Positions 9,626 to 17,543 of a DNA stretch of 64,000 nucleotides are shown here, piece by piece. Both the position numbers and the translations under genes were made by a program. The stretch's first letter is position 1. The number at the start of each line of letters is the position of its first letter. The stretch comes from Myxococcales bacterium (GTDB taxonomy: Bacteria > Myxococcota_A > Polyangia > Polyangiales > Ga0077539). The notes under the pieces were generated by a model that saw only the letters and a program-made list of their open reading frames with translations, ran no database searches and was not told the DNA's origin. The DNA lies in assembly GCA_016792845.1 (NCBI GenBank), contig JAEUKH010000028.1, positions 62,001-126,000 on the forward strand. The letters run 5' to 3'.

Positions 9626-10843
9626 ATGGGCGACCTCGACGCCGCGAGTTGGTCTGGCCAGGTGGTGGCGCTGCACGAGCAGCGTGAGCGGTCGCGCGGC
9701 GCGGGCGAGGCGATCGTGGCGGCGGGCTTCCTCGTGGCGCTGGCCTTCGGGGTGGCGACGGCGGTGGCGGCGGTGCTCCCGGTGTGGCTCGGGTGGTACT
9801 TCTGGCCGCGTCGCGCCCGTGCCTTGGGTCAGGCCGAGGTGGTGGCGACTCCGGCGTCGTTGCGGTACCGCAGCGCGCGTGGCGAGGGCGTGATCGTGAG
9901 CGAGTCGGTCGACGTCGCCTGGGTCACATCGAGCCCGCGGGCGGTGCTTACGTTGCGTTCGCCCTCGGGCACGCACCACACGCTCGAATTTCAGCGTCGC
10001 GAAGACGCCCTCGAGGTCTTGGGCCTCTGGGGGCAGCGCCCCGGGCACGACCTCGTGGCGTTGCGGGTCAAGAGCGACTGGCTCCTCTTGCTCGAACCCA
10101 TTGGGGGCCTCGTGCTCGGCCTCGCTGCGATCGCGCTGACCCTGGTGTTCTTCGCGGCCCTCGTGCGGCATCCGGCGGTCTCGCTGGGGGTCGTCTTGCC
10201 CCTCGCGGCTGCGCTCTGGGGGGTGCGCCGCTTGATCGGCAACAGCCACGTCGTCGAGGTCGTGGTGGGCCGTGACGGCGTGCTCGTTCGCGACGAGCTC
10301 GGAGAGCAGTTTCACCCCTTCGCCGCCATCGCGTCGGTCGAGGCGATGGGCGCCGGGCTCGGGCTGCGCCTCGGTGACGGGCGCCTCGTCGCGGTGCTGC
10401 CGCGGCACGCGCCCCCTTGGCGCTTCGAGGCCCTCGACGCGCGGCTCACCGAGGCCCTCGGCGTGTGGCGCCGTGGGGCTGCGAGCGCCCTCCGCGGCGG
10501 CGACCTCGCGCGCTCGGGGCAGCCCCTCGATGCCTGGCACGCGCAGCTGCGTCGGCTCTCGTCGGTGCCGAAGGGGTACCGCGCCCGGGCCGTCGACCCC
10601 TCGATGCTCTTGAGCCTCCTCGACGACCCGCAGGCCCCGGTGATCGACCGCGTGGCCGCCGCCCTCTCGCTCACCGACGCCTCGCGGGGCCTCGCCCCGA
10701 CCCACCTCGCGCGGGTGCGGATGGTCTGCGACAGCTCGGCCGACGACGCCCTCAGGGTGGCGCTTTCTTCAATCGTTTCAGGTACTTTCGACGACCACGC
10801 GCTGCGCCGGCTTGAGCGGGCGTTGGCGCGGCGGGCGCGGTAG
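9626..10843 (+). CDS. Membrane protein with PH-like domain, paralogue of the next gene
   Basis: A 405-aa protein I cannot assign to a named family. One or two N-terminal transmembrane helices (about residues 27-55) are followed by a beta-rich segment (EVVATPASLRYRS...), a second hydrophobic pair (about 155-200), another beta-rich segment, and a helical tail. The tail layout, with AWHAQLRRL, a YR pair, then RVAAALSLT, recurs in the gene at 10865 (AWLAKLEGR, YRDGG, RLAAALLLT). Both genes probably derive from one duplication. The two are 21 bp apart on the same strand, so they are likely cotranscribed. The role is unknown. Confidence 0.7.
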   Translation: MGDLDAASWSGQVVALHEQRERSRGAGEAIVAAGFLVALAFGVATAVAAVLPVWLGWYFWPRRARALGQAEVVATPASLRYRSARGEGVIVSESVDVAWVTSSPRAVLTLRSPSGTHHTLEFQRREDALEVLGLWGQRPGHDLVALRVKSDWLLLLEPIGGLVLGLAAIALTLVFFAALVRHPAVSLGVVLPLAAALWGVRRLIGNSHVVEVVVGRDGVLVRDELGEQFHPFAAIASVEAMGAGLGLRLGDGRLVAVLPRHAPPWRFEALDARLTEALGVWRRGAASALRGGDLARSGQPLDAWHAQLRRLSSVPKGYRARAVDPSMLLSLLDDPQAPVIDRVAAALSLTDASRGLAPTHLARVRMVCDSSADDALRVALSSIVSGTFDDHALRRLERALARRAR

Positions 10844-10864
10844 GCGCGGCGGCGGGGGCGTACG

Positions 10865-11647
10865 ATGTCGCACGAGACGGGCAGAGCGCAGGTCCATCTC
10901 CTCGGGCGTCGGGGCGACCGTTGGGTGCGCGCGACGGCGGTGACCTTCTTCGCGGTGCTGCAGCTCCTGCCGCTGGTGGCGGTGCTCGGGGCCTGGCTCG
11001 GGGTGGGCGTGGTCGGCACCCTCGCGCTCTTTCTCGCGGCGCAGCTCGCGGTGTTCGTGCTCACGCTGCGCTTTCTCGCCCCGGCGACGGTGGTGATCGG
11101 CGGCGACGGCGTCACCGTGGGGCGCGGCGGGCAGGGGCGCTTTGTGCCGTGGTCAGCGCTCCGTCGGGCCCGGGTCGAGCGGGGCGACCTCGTGCTCGAG
11201 CTGACCCGGGGCGAGCACCTCCGGGGGTGGGCGAGCGACGTGGCGGCCGCGAGGCTCGTGCGCGAGGCCATCGACGAGGCGCGCGCGCAAGCGGCGCCCT
11301 CGCACCGGGTGTCGGCCGCGATCGAGGCCCTCGACCGTCACGAAGAGAGCGTCGAGGCGTGGCTCGCGAAGCTCGAAGGGCGCGCCGCGTCGAGCGCGGT
11401 GTACCGCGACGGCGGGTTGAACCAGGCGAGCCTCGAAGCGGCCATGCGTGATGGCGCGTCGCCCACCTCGCGTCGCCTCGCGGCGGCGCTCTTGCTGACC
11501 GCGCGGGGCGACGAGGTCGGCCGGAGCCACGTCCGCATCGCGGCCGAAGACACCGCAGACCCCCAACTTCGCGCGGGCCTTGAGTCGCTGCTCGAAGGCG
11601 AACACGCCGCCATCGCGGCGGCCCGGGCGCTTCGCCAGCGGCGCTGA
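10865..11647 (+). CDS. Membrane protein with PH-like domain, shorter paralogue
   Basis: A 260-aa protein: cytosolic N-terminus, two transmembrane helices (about residues 22-65), a short PH-like beta domain (VVIGGDGVTVG...FVPWSALRRARVE, typical of bacterial PH-domain membrane proteins), then an Ala/Glu-rich helical tail. The tail has the same landmarks as the preceding gene (AWLAKLEGR, YRDGG, RLAAALLLTARGD). It lacks the extra membrane-plus-beta module of its neighbour. The helical tails suggest a scaffold or partner-binding role for this pair (inference). It converges with the permease gene; the stops are 2 bp apart. Confidence 0.7.
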   Translation: MSHETGRAQVHLLGRRGDRWVRATAVTFFAVLQLLPLVAVLGAWLGVGVVGTLALFLAAQLAVFVLTLRFLAPATVVIGGDGVTVGRGGQGRFVPWSALRRARVERGDLVLELTRGEHLRGWASDVAAARLVREAIDEARAQAAPSHRVSAAIEALDRHEESVEAWLAKLEGRAASSAVYRDGGLNQASLEAAMRDGASPTSRRLAAALLLTARGDEVGRSHVRIAAEDTADPQLRAGLESLLEGEHAAIAAARALRQRR

Positions 11648-11649
11648 GC

Positions 11650-12900
11650 TCAAGTCGGTTCGTGCGAGGCCGAGGCCCTGAGGCGGGCCGCGAAGCGCAG
11701 CCCTGCGAGGCCGCAGAGCAACGCCAGGCCCAACGTCGGGAGGGCGCCCCATTCAGCCCCTGCGGCGCGCACTTCGAACAGCCGAACGAGCCCCAAGAGC
11801 CCCACGCCGACGATGTACCCGACGCTGTACGGCGTGCCGTCGAGGAGCACCCCCAAGCGCCCGCGCAGCGCCGTCGGCAAGGCCGCGAGGCGCGCCGCCA
11901 GGGCGGGCCCCTCGATCGCGAAGGCGGCCTGCAGGAGCGCCGACGTCACGAAGGTCGTGCGCGGGGTCGGCGCGCGCGCCACGGCGAGGTTGATCGCGAG
12001 CAAGACCCACGGGGTCACGGTGAGGCTTCGGGTGAGCCCGAGGCGCGCGATCACCCAACCCGCGGCCAGAAGCTCGGTGCCCGCGTAGGCGAGCGGCTCA
12101 AGGCCTCGGAGCGCGCTGTACCATCGCTGAACCGTGTCGGCGCCCGCGCCCGCTTGCGCGCCGAGCGATTGCGCCACGAGAAAGGTGAACACGGTGTACG
12201 CCGCGCCGTTCATGACTCCGAGGCCCGAGAGCGCGCGCAAGGCGGCGTGAGCCCGCACTGCGACCACCGCGCTCCGGAGGCTGGGCGCCGCGGCGCCCTC
12301 GTCGCGACGAACGACGCGCAACGCGGCCGCCTCGGGGCCGAGCCGCTTCGTTGCCGCGCCGAGGGTCAGGGCGGCGAGCACGAACGCGAGGGCGAGGCCC
12401 AAAAAGAGCGTCGATCGAGCGACCGCCGCCGAGGCCCCGAGGGTGGCGAGGCCCGCCCCGCCGAGGCCGCCCAGGGTCGACACCACCCTTAGCTTCACGA
12501 AGGCCGCGACGCGGGCGCCGAACACGTCGCGGGCGAGGGCCCAGACCACCGCGTAGAGCACGCACGACTGGAGCCGCTCGACCACCGCGAGCGCCAAGAG
12601 CGCCGCCGGGTTCGGGCTCGGCCTGAGAAACACCCACGCCCCCACGAGCGCGCAGAGCGCCGCCGCACCGGCGCTCGACCGCGCGAAGCTCACCCGGTCA
12701 TAGCGGTCGATGCGCTCGGCCACGAGGCCCGCCGCGAGCACCGCGAGGAGCGCCTCGACGAGCCACACCAGCAAGAGCGCGTCGGGGTGATGCGAGGCGA
12801 CCAGACCGCTCACGCCCATGATGTCTCCGAGCGCCGCGCCGAGGGTCGAGAGCACGAGGAGCGGCACCACCACGAGCCATCGCGTGACGCCGGGGCGCAT
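11650..12900 (-). CDS. Polytopic membrane protein, MFS-type permease-like
   Basis: A 416-aa, almost entirely hydrophobic protein with about 11-12 predicted transmembrane segments, an intracellular basic loop (AERIDRYDRVSFAR) after the third helix and a longer charged loop in the middle (about residues 190-212). This symmetry fits a major-facilitator-type transporter, though no substrate motif is recognisable. The downstream gene on the same strand is a deoxynucleoside kinase starting 642 bp upstream, with only 18 bp between the kinase stop and this start. A link to nucleoside uptake is possible but is only a neighbourhood inference. Confidence 0.65.
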   Translation of the reverse strand: MRPGVTRWLVVVPLLVLSTLGAALGDIMGVSGLVASHHPDALLLVWLVEALLAVLAAGLVAERIDRYDRVSFARSSAGAAALCALVGAWVFLRPSPNPAALLALAVVERLQSCVLYAVVWALARDVFGARVAAFVKLRVVSTLGGLGGAGLATLGASAAVARSTLFLGLALAFVLAALTLGAATKRLGPEAAALRVVRRDEGAAAPSLRSAVVAVRAHAALRALSGLGVMNGAAYTVFTFLVAQSLGAQAGAGADTVQRWYSALRGLEPLAYAGTELLAAGWVIARLGLTRSLTVTPWVLLAINLAVARAPTPRTTFVTSALLQAAFAIEGPALAARLAALPTALRGRLGVLLDGTPYSVGYIVGVGLLGLVRLFEVRAAGAEWGALPTLGLALLCGLAGLRFAARLRASASHEPT

Positions 12901-12918
12901 CGGAGCGGGGCGCGCGGC

Positions 12919-13542
12919 TCAGGGCTTCGGAGGCAGGTGGGCGAGGATGGCCTCACGCACCTGCTGGCGGTGAAAGAGCTCGGTGCCGTAGTCGATGCGG
13001 TCGGTCTCGATCACCAGCGTGGGCGAGGCGGTGTACGCGCTAAACCAGCCCTCGTAGAGCTCGTGGAGGGCCTTGAGGTAGCTCGTGGGGATGGCCTGCT
13101 CGTAGGCGCGCCCTCGGAGCTGGATGCGCTTGCGCAGGGTCTTCACCTCGCAGCGGCAGTAGATCATCAGGTCGGGCCGCCGCAGCTCGCCCCTCAGCGT
13201 GGTGTAGAGGTCTTGATAGGTGGCCCAATCGCGGTCGTCGATGTGCCCGAGCTTGCGCTGGTAGGCCGCGAAGATCTCGGCGTCTTCATAGAGCGTACGG
13301 TCTTGGACGACGGCGCGGTCTTCGGCCTCAAGCTGCCGGTGAATCTTGTACCGGTTCACCAGAAAGAAGAGCTGCGACGAGAAGGCCCAACGCTTCATGT
13401 CGCCGTAAAAGTCGGCGAGGTACGGGTTCTCGTCGTGGGGCTCGAAGAAGGGGGCCAGGTCAAACTGCTGGCAGAGCCACTTCACAAGGCTCGATTTGCC
13501 AGAACCCATGTTTCCGGCGACGGCAAGGTAGCGGGCTGGCAC
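12919..13542 (-). CDS. Deoxynucleoside kinase (dNK/dGK family)
   Basis: A 207-aa P-loop kinase with Walker A GNMGSGKSS (residues 10-18), the acceptor-site segment FFEPHDENPYL, QLFFLVNRYK, and QDRTLYED, the counterpart of the (E/D)RS catalytic motif. A LID-like Arg cluster (RKRIQLRGRAYE) follows. This is the layout of bacterial deoxyadenosine/deoxyguanosine kinases, which phosphorylate deoxynucleosides to dNMPs in salvage. The exact base specificity cannot be read. It is followed by the permease gene and preceded by the M15 peptidase gene (12-bp gap), all on the minus strand. Confidence 0.85.
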   Translation of the reverse strand: MPARYLAVAGNMGSGKSSLVKWLCQQFDLAPFFEPHDENPYLADFYGDMKRWAFSSQLFFLVNRYKIHRQLEAEDRAVVQDRTLYEDAEIFAAYQRKLGHIDDRDWATYQDLYTTLRGELRRPDLMIYCRCEVKTLRKRIQLRGRAYEQAIPTSYLKALHELYEGWFSAYTASPTLVIETDRIDYGTELFHRQQVREAILAHLPPKP

Positions 13543-13554
13543 GACGCCGAGAGA

Positions 13555-14643
13555 CTACGCGACCGCCCCGGGTGACGCCGAATTTCTCGCGCGACGCCTC
13601 CGCCCCAAGAGCGCCGCGAGGGCCCACAGAACGCCCCGCGCCCCACGCGAAGCGCCCCCCGCCCGGCACCCGCAGCCGCCCTCGTCGCCCTCGACCCACC
13701 CGGGGCCCGCGGCGTCGACCCCGACGGCCCCGTCGACGCCCTCGGACGCGTCTCGGGGCGCCTCCGATGAAACATCGCGTGAAACGTTCGGTGAAACATC
13801 GCTTGAGACGTCGGCGGGGCCCGCGGCGCCGTCGTCGCCGAGGTCTTCGGGGGGCGGGCCAGCGTCGAAACCCGCGTCAAAACCCGCGTCGCGCCCGAGG
13901 TCGGCGGCCACCGGGCGGTCGACGCCGGTGTCGCCGCCGCGGTCTGCGGCGACGTCGAGGCTCGCGTCGCGTGAAACACCCGCGTCGATGGCGCTGGGGC
14001 AGCCCGAGCGCGCGAAGCCCGACGCCGGCGAGCGACCCATGCGGCTGCCGGTCATGGCGCCGTAGAGCCCGTCTTCGTCGAGGAGGTCGCTGGGGTTGTT
14101 GGCGTTCCACAAGCGTTGAAAGCTGCGGATCGACCACTGGCGACGGTCGGTGCCGGGGCAGTCGAAGTGTACGTCGTCTGAGCCCGGGTACGGGTGCGCG
14201 CAGCCCGCGCTCTGCATCACCCTCAGCGCCGCCGACCAGTTCTCGAGATCGACCGCGCGCCCCGTTTGATGGTTCGAGCTGCCCGGGGTCGCCGCGAGGC
14301 CGCACGCCCCCGAGTGGTAGAGCACGTACTGGTCTGCGAGGGTGCGGTACATCGAGTTGACCCGAAGGTTGAGGCTCGACGATGCCGCCCAGAGCGCGTC
14401 ACGGCTCGAACGCTGCATAAACCCGAAGAGCCGCGTCGAAGCGAGGGTCACGTTGGCGTGCGGGGTCACCGCCACAAAGCCCCCAGGGTCGATGCACTCC
14501 TGGGTGGCGACGAGCTGCCGCGAGAGCGCCGCGACCCCCGCGGTCGAGCACTGCCCTTGGGCGGCGACCTGGGCCACGGTCTGAGCGCCCGCAAGAGGCG
14601 CCACGATCAACACGAGGCCGAAGAGCCGCGACGCACGCACCAC
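13555..14643 (-). CDS. Secreted M15 (VanY-like) peptidase with MYXO-CTERM-like tail
   Basis: A 362-aa protein with an N-terminal signal peptide. The M15 D-Ala-D-Ala carboxypeptidase fold is shown by SMYRT (Arg100), SNHQTGRAVD (His125, Asp132) and DDVHF (His159), the zinc and catalytic residues. A disordered Asp/Ala/Val-rich segment with repeated DVS units (about residues 225-310) leads to GCGCR, a hydrophobic helix and a terminal Arg cluster, which matches the MYXO-CTERM surface-anchoring signal. The protein therefore probably cuts peptidoglycan stem peptides from the cell surface. The DVS repeat is written with the rare GTT and TCA codons (see findings). Confidence 0.85.
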   Translation of the reverse strand: MVRASRLFGLVLIVAPLAGAQTVAQVAAQGQCSTAGVAALSRQLVATQECIDPGGFVAVTPHANVTLASTRLFGFMQRSSRDALWAASSSLNLRVNSMYRTLADQYVLYHSGACGLAATPGSSNHQTGRAVDLENWSAALRVMQSAGCAHPYPGSDDVHFDCPGTDRRQWSIRSFQRLWNANNPSDLLDEDGLYGAMTGSRMGRSPASGFARSGCPSAIDAGVSRDASLDVAADRGGDTGVDRPVAADLGRDAGFDAGFDAGPPPEDLGDDGAAGPADVSSDVSPNVSRDVSSEAPRDASEGVDGAVGVDAAGPGWVEGDEGGCGCRAGGASRGARGVLWALAALLGRRRRARNSASPGAVA

Positions 14644-14686
14644 AACGCGCGAGAGTGTCGGTCACCTCGCGCCCCCGCGCAACCGC

Positions 14687-16039
14687 TCAGTCTTGCGACG
14701 CTTCGGGCGCGATGAGGCCCAGGGCGACCATCCGGCGCCACAGGGTCACGCGGCTCATCCCGAGGATCTTCGCGGCCCGGGCGCGGTTGCCGCTCGTGCG
14801 CTCGAGGGCCCGCGCGATCTTGCCCGCCTCGCCCTGGGCGTCGCTGACCGGCGGCGCGTTCACCAAGGCCGTCTGGAGCGGCTCGTCGGGGTCGGGCGAG
14901 GTCATCTCGGGCGGCAGGTCGGCCTCGGTGAGCACGAGGCCCTCGCCGATCACGAACGCGTACTCGAGGGCGTTGCGGAGCTCGCGCACGTTGCCCGGCC
15001 AGGCGTACCGCGTGAGCGCCTTGAGCGCGCCCGGCGAGACCTGGTTGACCTGCCGCTCGCCCGCTTCGTTGAGGGCGCCGACCATACGCTCGGTGAGCAG
15101 GGCCACGTCGCCGCGGCGCGCCCGCAGCGGGGGCAAAAAGATCGGCACGACCCGCAGGCGGTACATGAGGTCGGCGCGGAATCGCCCGGCCTCGACGGCC
15201 CTTCGGAGGCTCTGGTGGGTCGCCGCGACGACCCTGACGTCGACCGCGATGGGGTCGGTGGCCCCCACGGGGATCACCGTGTGCGTCTCAAGCACGCGCA
15301 AGAGCTTCGCCTGGAGGTCGAGCGGCATCTCGGCGATCTCGTCGAGGAAGAGCGTGCCGCGGTCGGCCGCGCGGAAGATGCCCGGGTGGTCGCGCAGCGC
15401 CCCGGTGAAGGCGCCGCGGGTGTGGCCGAAGAGCTCGCTCTCAAGCAAGGTCGGCGGCAGCGCCGCGCAGTTGATGGCCTTGAAGGGCCCGCGGTGTCGC
15501 GGCGAGAGCGCGTGGACCGCGCGGGCGACGAGCTCCTTGCCGGCCCCGGTCTCGCCCCGCACCAGCACCGGCACGTCGCGCCGCGCCGCACGTTGCATGA
15601 CGTGAAACATCTGTTTCATGGCCGGGTCGCGCGTCCACATGCCGTGGAAGAAGACCGGGGCGTTCGGGTCGTCGGGCTCGGGTGTTTCATGGGCCGACAG
15701 GAGCAGCAACCAGCCCTCGGCCCCGTCTTCGTCGCGGAGCGGCGTCGCCCGCACCCTGATCGACCGCAGCCGGTCGCCGTAGGGGCGATGCACCGTGCCG
15801 GTCACCGCGCGACCCGCCGCGAGGGCCTCGGCGATGGGCCGCTCGACCGCGTCACCGCAGAGCACCTTGGGCGCGAGGGCGCCGCGGGCGACAGGCTCGC
15901 CGAGGAGCCGCTCGACCCCCGGCGAGGCCCAAAGCACCCGGAGCTCGTGGTCGAGCAAGAGCGCCGGGCCCGCGAGCGACTCGGCCGCCAACGCAGACAA
16001 CTGCCGTGGAGAGACGTCGTTCAAGCGCGCGCGACTCAT
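14687..16039 (-). CDS. Sigma-54-dependent transcriptional activator of the sulfur locus (Fis-type HTH)
   Basis: A 450-aa enhancer-binding protein. Residues about 20-115 form a PAS-like sensor, and the AAA+ core carries Walker A GETGAGKE (162-169), an intact GAFTGA sigma-54-contact loop (209-214), Walker B-like LFLDEIAEMP and the WPGNVRELRN box. A Fis-type HTH (NRARAAKILGMSRVTLWRRM) ends the protein. The ATG at 16039 overlaps the TauE/SafE stop by 4 nt (ATGA), implying translational coupling. The open frame continues far upstream, but that extension lies over the exporter gene in another frame. The genes it would control face it across a 200-bp region containing sigma-54-like promoters. Confidence 0.88.
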   Translation of the reverse strand: MSRARLNDVSPRQLSALAAESLAGPALLLDHELRVLWASPGVERLLGEPVARGALAPKVLCGDAVERPIAEALAAGRAVTGTVHRPYGDRLRSIRVRATPLRDEDGAEGWLLLLSAHETPEPDDPNAPVFFHGMWTRDPAMKQMFHVMQRAARRDVPVLVRGETGAGKELVARAVHALSPRHRGPFKAINCAALPPTLLESELFGHTRGAFTGALRDHPGIFRAADRGTLFLDEIAEMPLDLQAKLLRVLETHTVIPVGATDPIAVDVRVVAATHQSLRRAVEAGRFRADLMYRLRVVPIFLPPLRARRGDVALLTERMVGALNEAGERQVNQVSPGALKALTRYAWPGNVRELRNALEYAFVIGEGLVLTEADLPPEMTSPDPDEPLQTALVNAPPVSDAQGEAGKIARALERTSGNRARAAKILGMSRVTLWRRMVALGLIAPEASQD

Positions 16040-16929
16040 CGAGGTGAGGCTGAGGGTACATGCAGCCCCGCGCCTTGGGTGGCAGCTTCGACACGCGGCC
16101 GCGAGAGCACGAAGCCCAGCGCGCCCAGCATGGCCGCTGCGAGGCCCGGCCAGTGCTGCCCGAGCGCCAACGGGTGACCCGCCAGCCGCGGCAGCTCCTG
16201 CCCGAGCACGAACACCGCCATCACCGCCACCAGGGCGGCGAACCCGCGGCGGAGCACCTCGGCCGAGAGGCGCGCGCTCAGCCCGTACCCGACCACGCTC
16301 CCGAGGGCCGCGGCCAGCGTCACCGGCGCCGCGATCGCCCACGGGATCTGCGCGTGACCGAGGTGCCCCACCAGGGCCGCGGCGCTGTTCATCGCGATCA
16401 CAAACAGCGACGTCGCCACCGCCCGCGGCATCGAGAGGCCCCCGAGGAGCACCAGCGCCGGCACGACCAGAAAGCCCCCCCCGGCCCCGAGGAGCCCCGT
16501 CACGAGGCCCACCCCGACGCCCTGAAGCACCACCCGCGCGAGGGTCGCCTCGCCCGCTCCGCCCGAAGGGGCTCGCCGGCCGCGCAGCATCGCCCGCGCC
16601 GTGAACGCCATCATCGCGCCGAAGGCCACCAGCAAGAGCGCCGACGGGAGGTGCGACGACACCCGCCCGCCCACAAACGCCCCCCCCATGCTCGCCAGGC
16701 CGAAGAGGCCCCCGGTGCGCCACGCCACCCGCCCCGCCCGGCCGTGCGGCACCAGCGACACCGCGCTCGTGGTGCCCACCACCAGGAGCGAGGTCGCGAT
16801 CGCCGTCGGCGCCGGGAGGTGAAACACATAGAGCAAGATCGGCAGCGTCAGGATCGAGCCTCCGCCGCCCAGAAGGCCCAGGGTCACCCCCACCAGCAGC
16901 GCCAGGAGTACGCCGAGATACATCATCAC
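16036..16929 (-). CDS. TauE/SafE (TSUP) family sulfur-compound exporter
   Basis: A 297-aa integral membrane protein with about eight helices. The two-fold TSUP pattern is clear: GLLGGGGSILTLPIL in the first half and GLLGAGGGFLVVPAL in the second. Members move sulfite, sulfonates or related anions across the inner membrane. The start is taken as GTG at 16929; ATG codons at 16926 and 16923 are equally possible. It is the first gene of a two-gene operon with the activator, divergent from the YeeE/YedE genes, so a role in handling reduced sulfur is likely. Confidence 0.85.
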   Translation of the reverse strand: MMMYLGVLLALLVGVTLGLLGGGGSILTLPILLYVFHLPAPTAIATSLLVVGTTSAVSLVPHGRAGRVAWRTGGLFGLASMGGAFVGGRVSSHLPSALLLVAFGAMMAFTARAMLRGRRAPSGGAGEATLARVVLQGVGVGLVTGLLGAGGGFLVVPALVLLGGLSMPRAVATSLFVIAMNSAAALVGHLGHAQIPWAIAAPVTLAAALGSVVGYGLSARLSAEVLRRGFAALVAVMAVFVLGQELPRLAGHPLALGQHWPGLAAAMLGALGFVLSRPRVEAATQGAGLHVPSASPR

Positions 16930-16943
16930 GGCGGGGGCCCACT

Positions 16944-16957
16944 GCGACCCCTGTGCC
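16944..16957 (-). promoter_or_regulatory. Possible sigma-54 promoter for the exporter-activator operon
   Basis: Read on the minus strand, GGCACA-GGGG-TCGC keeps the GG and GC dinucleotides at the -24/-12 spacing, with mismatches to TGGCACG-N4-TTGC at the first T, the seventh base and the TTGC block. It predicts a transcript start near 16932, very close to the GTG/ATG codons at 16929-16923. It is weaker than the rightward candidate. Confidence 0.35.
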
Positions 16958-17010
16958 GACCCGAGAGGGCTGCCAAACGCGCTGAAAACAGAGCCCGCGG
17001 GGGCGCGGCG

Positions 17011-17061
17011 TGAAACGTCGCGAAGCGCCTCCGTGAAACATTTGAAACGCCTTCGGTTTCA
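17011..17061. promoter_or_regulatory. Cluster of TGAAAC elements, possible upstream activating region
   Basis: Four copies of the TGAAAC word lie here: 17011-17017, 17034-17040, 17043-17048, and an inverted copy GTTTCA at 17056-17061. The last two form the dyad TGAAAC-N7-GTTTCA. The cluster ends about 40 bp upstream of the rightward sigma-54-like promoter and sits between the divergent operons, a plausible place for the activator to bind. Binding is inferred, not shown. Confidence 0.45.
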
Positions 17062-17101
17062 TCGCCGTCGGCGGTCGCCTGCGGCGGCGCGGTTCGGCGG
17101 G

Positions 17102-17116
17102 CGGCACGGGCGTTGC
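17102..17116 (+). promoter_or_regulatory. Sigma-54 (-24/-12) promoter of the YeeE/YedE operon
   Basis: CGGCACG-GGCG-TTGC matches the consensus TGGCACG-N4-TTGC at every fixed base but the first, with correct -24/-12 spacing. The predicted transcript start is near 17128, which places GTG 17130 almost at the 5' end and the in-frame ATG 17148 about 20 nt in. The divergent gene pair includes a sigma-54 activator with an intact GAFTGA, supporting the call. Confidence 0.6.
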
Positions 17117-17129
17117 CAAAGAGCGGGCC

Positions 17130-17543
17130 GTGCAGTCTTCCTATCTCATGGCCCTCGCGGGGGGCGGGCTCATCGGGCTCAGCGCCGCCGCGATGATGTT
17201 CTTCAACGGTCGGGTCGCCGGGATCTCGGGCATCGTCGGCGGCCTCCTTCGGCCTGTCGCGGGCGAGGTCTCGTGGCGGCTTCTCTTTGTGTTCGGGCTC
17301 CTCGCGGGGGGCCTGGTCGCCTCGCGGGGCGTCACCCCGGCCTTCGGCGCGAGCGAAGCGGGCATGGGCACGACCCTCGTCGCGGGCCTCCTGGTGGGCA
17401 TCGGGACGCGCCTCGGCAACGGCTGCACGAGCGGCCACGGGGTCTGCGGCATCGCCCGCGGGTCGCGCCGCTCGCTGGCCGCGACGCTGACCTTCATCGC
17501 CACCGGGGCGCTGACGGTTCACCTCGTGCGGGGGTTCGCGTGA
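17130..17543 (+). CDS. YeeE/YedE (DUF395) sulfur transporter, N-terminal half protein
   Basis: A 137-aa protein with four or five hydrophobic helices and the motif RLGNGCTSGHGVCG (the GCTSGHG signature with conserved Cys) of the YeeE/YedE family, which imports thiosulfate or related sulfur compounds. The protein corresponds to one half of the full-length transporter, and the next gene supplies the other half. The start is GTG 17130 or ATG 17148; a sigma-54-type promoter just upstream would favour ATG 17148 unless the message is nearly leaderless. The stop overlaps the next GTG by 4 nt. Confidence 0.85.
   Translation: MQSSYLMALAGGGLIGLSAAAMMFFNGRVAGISGIVGGLLRPVAGEVSWRLLFVFGLLAGGLVASRGVTPAFGASEAGMGTTLVAGLLVGIGTRLGNGCTSGHGVCGIARGSRRSLAATLTFIATGALTVHLVRGFA

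Noticed and set aside
14687..17119. A long fused frame of 810 aa covering the activator and extending over the exporter gene
   Set aside because: The exporter has its own frame with clear TSUP motifs on the same strand; the activator family homologues start near 16039, and ATGA fits the gene order.
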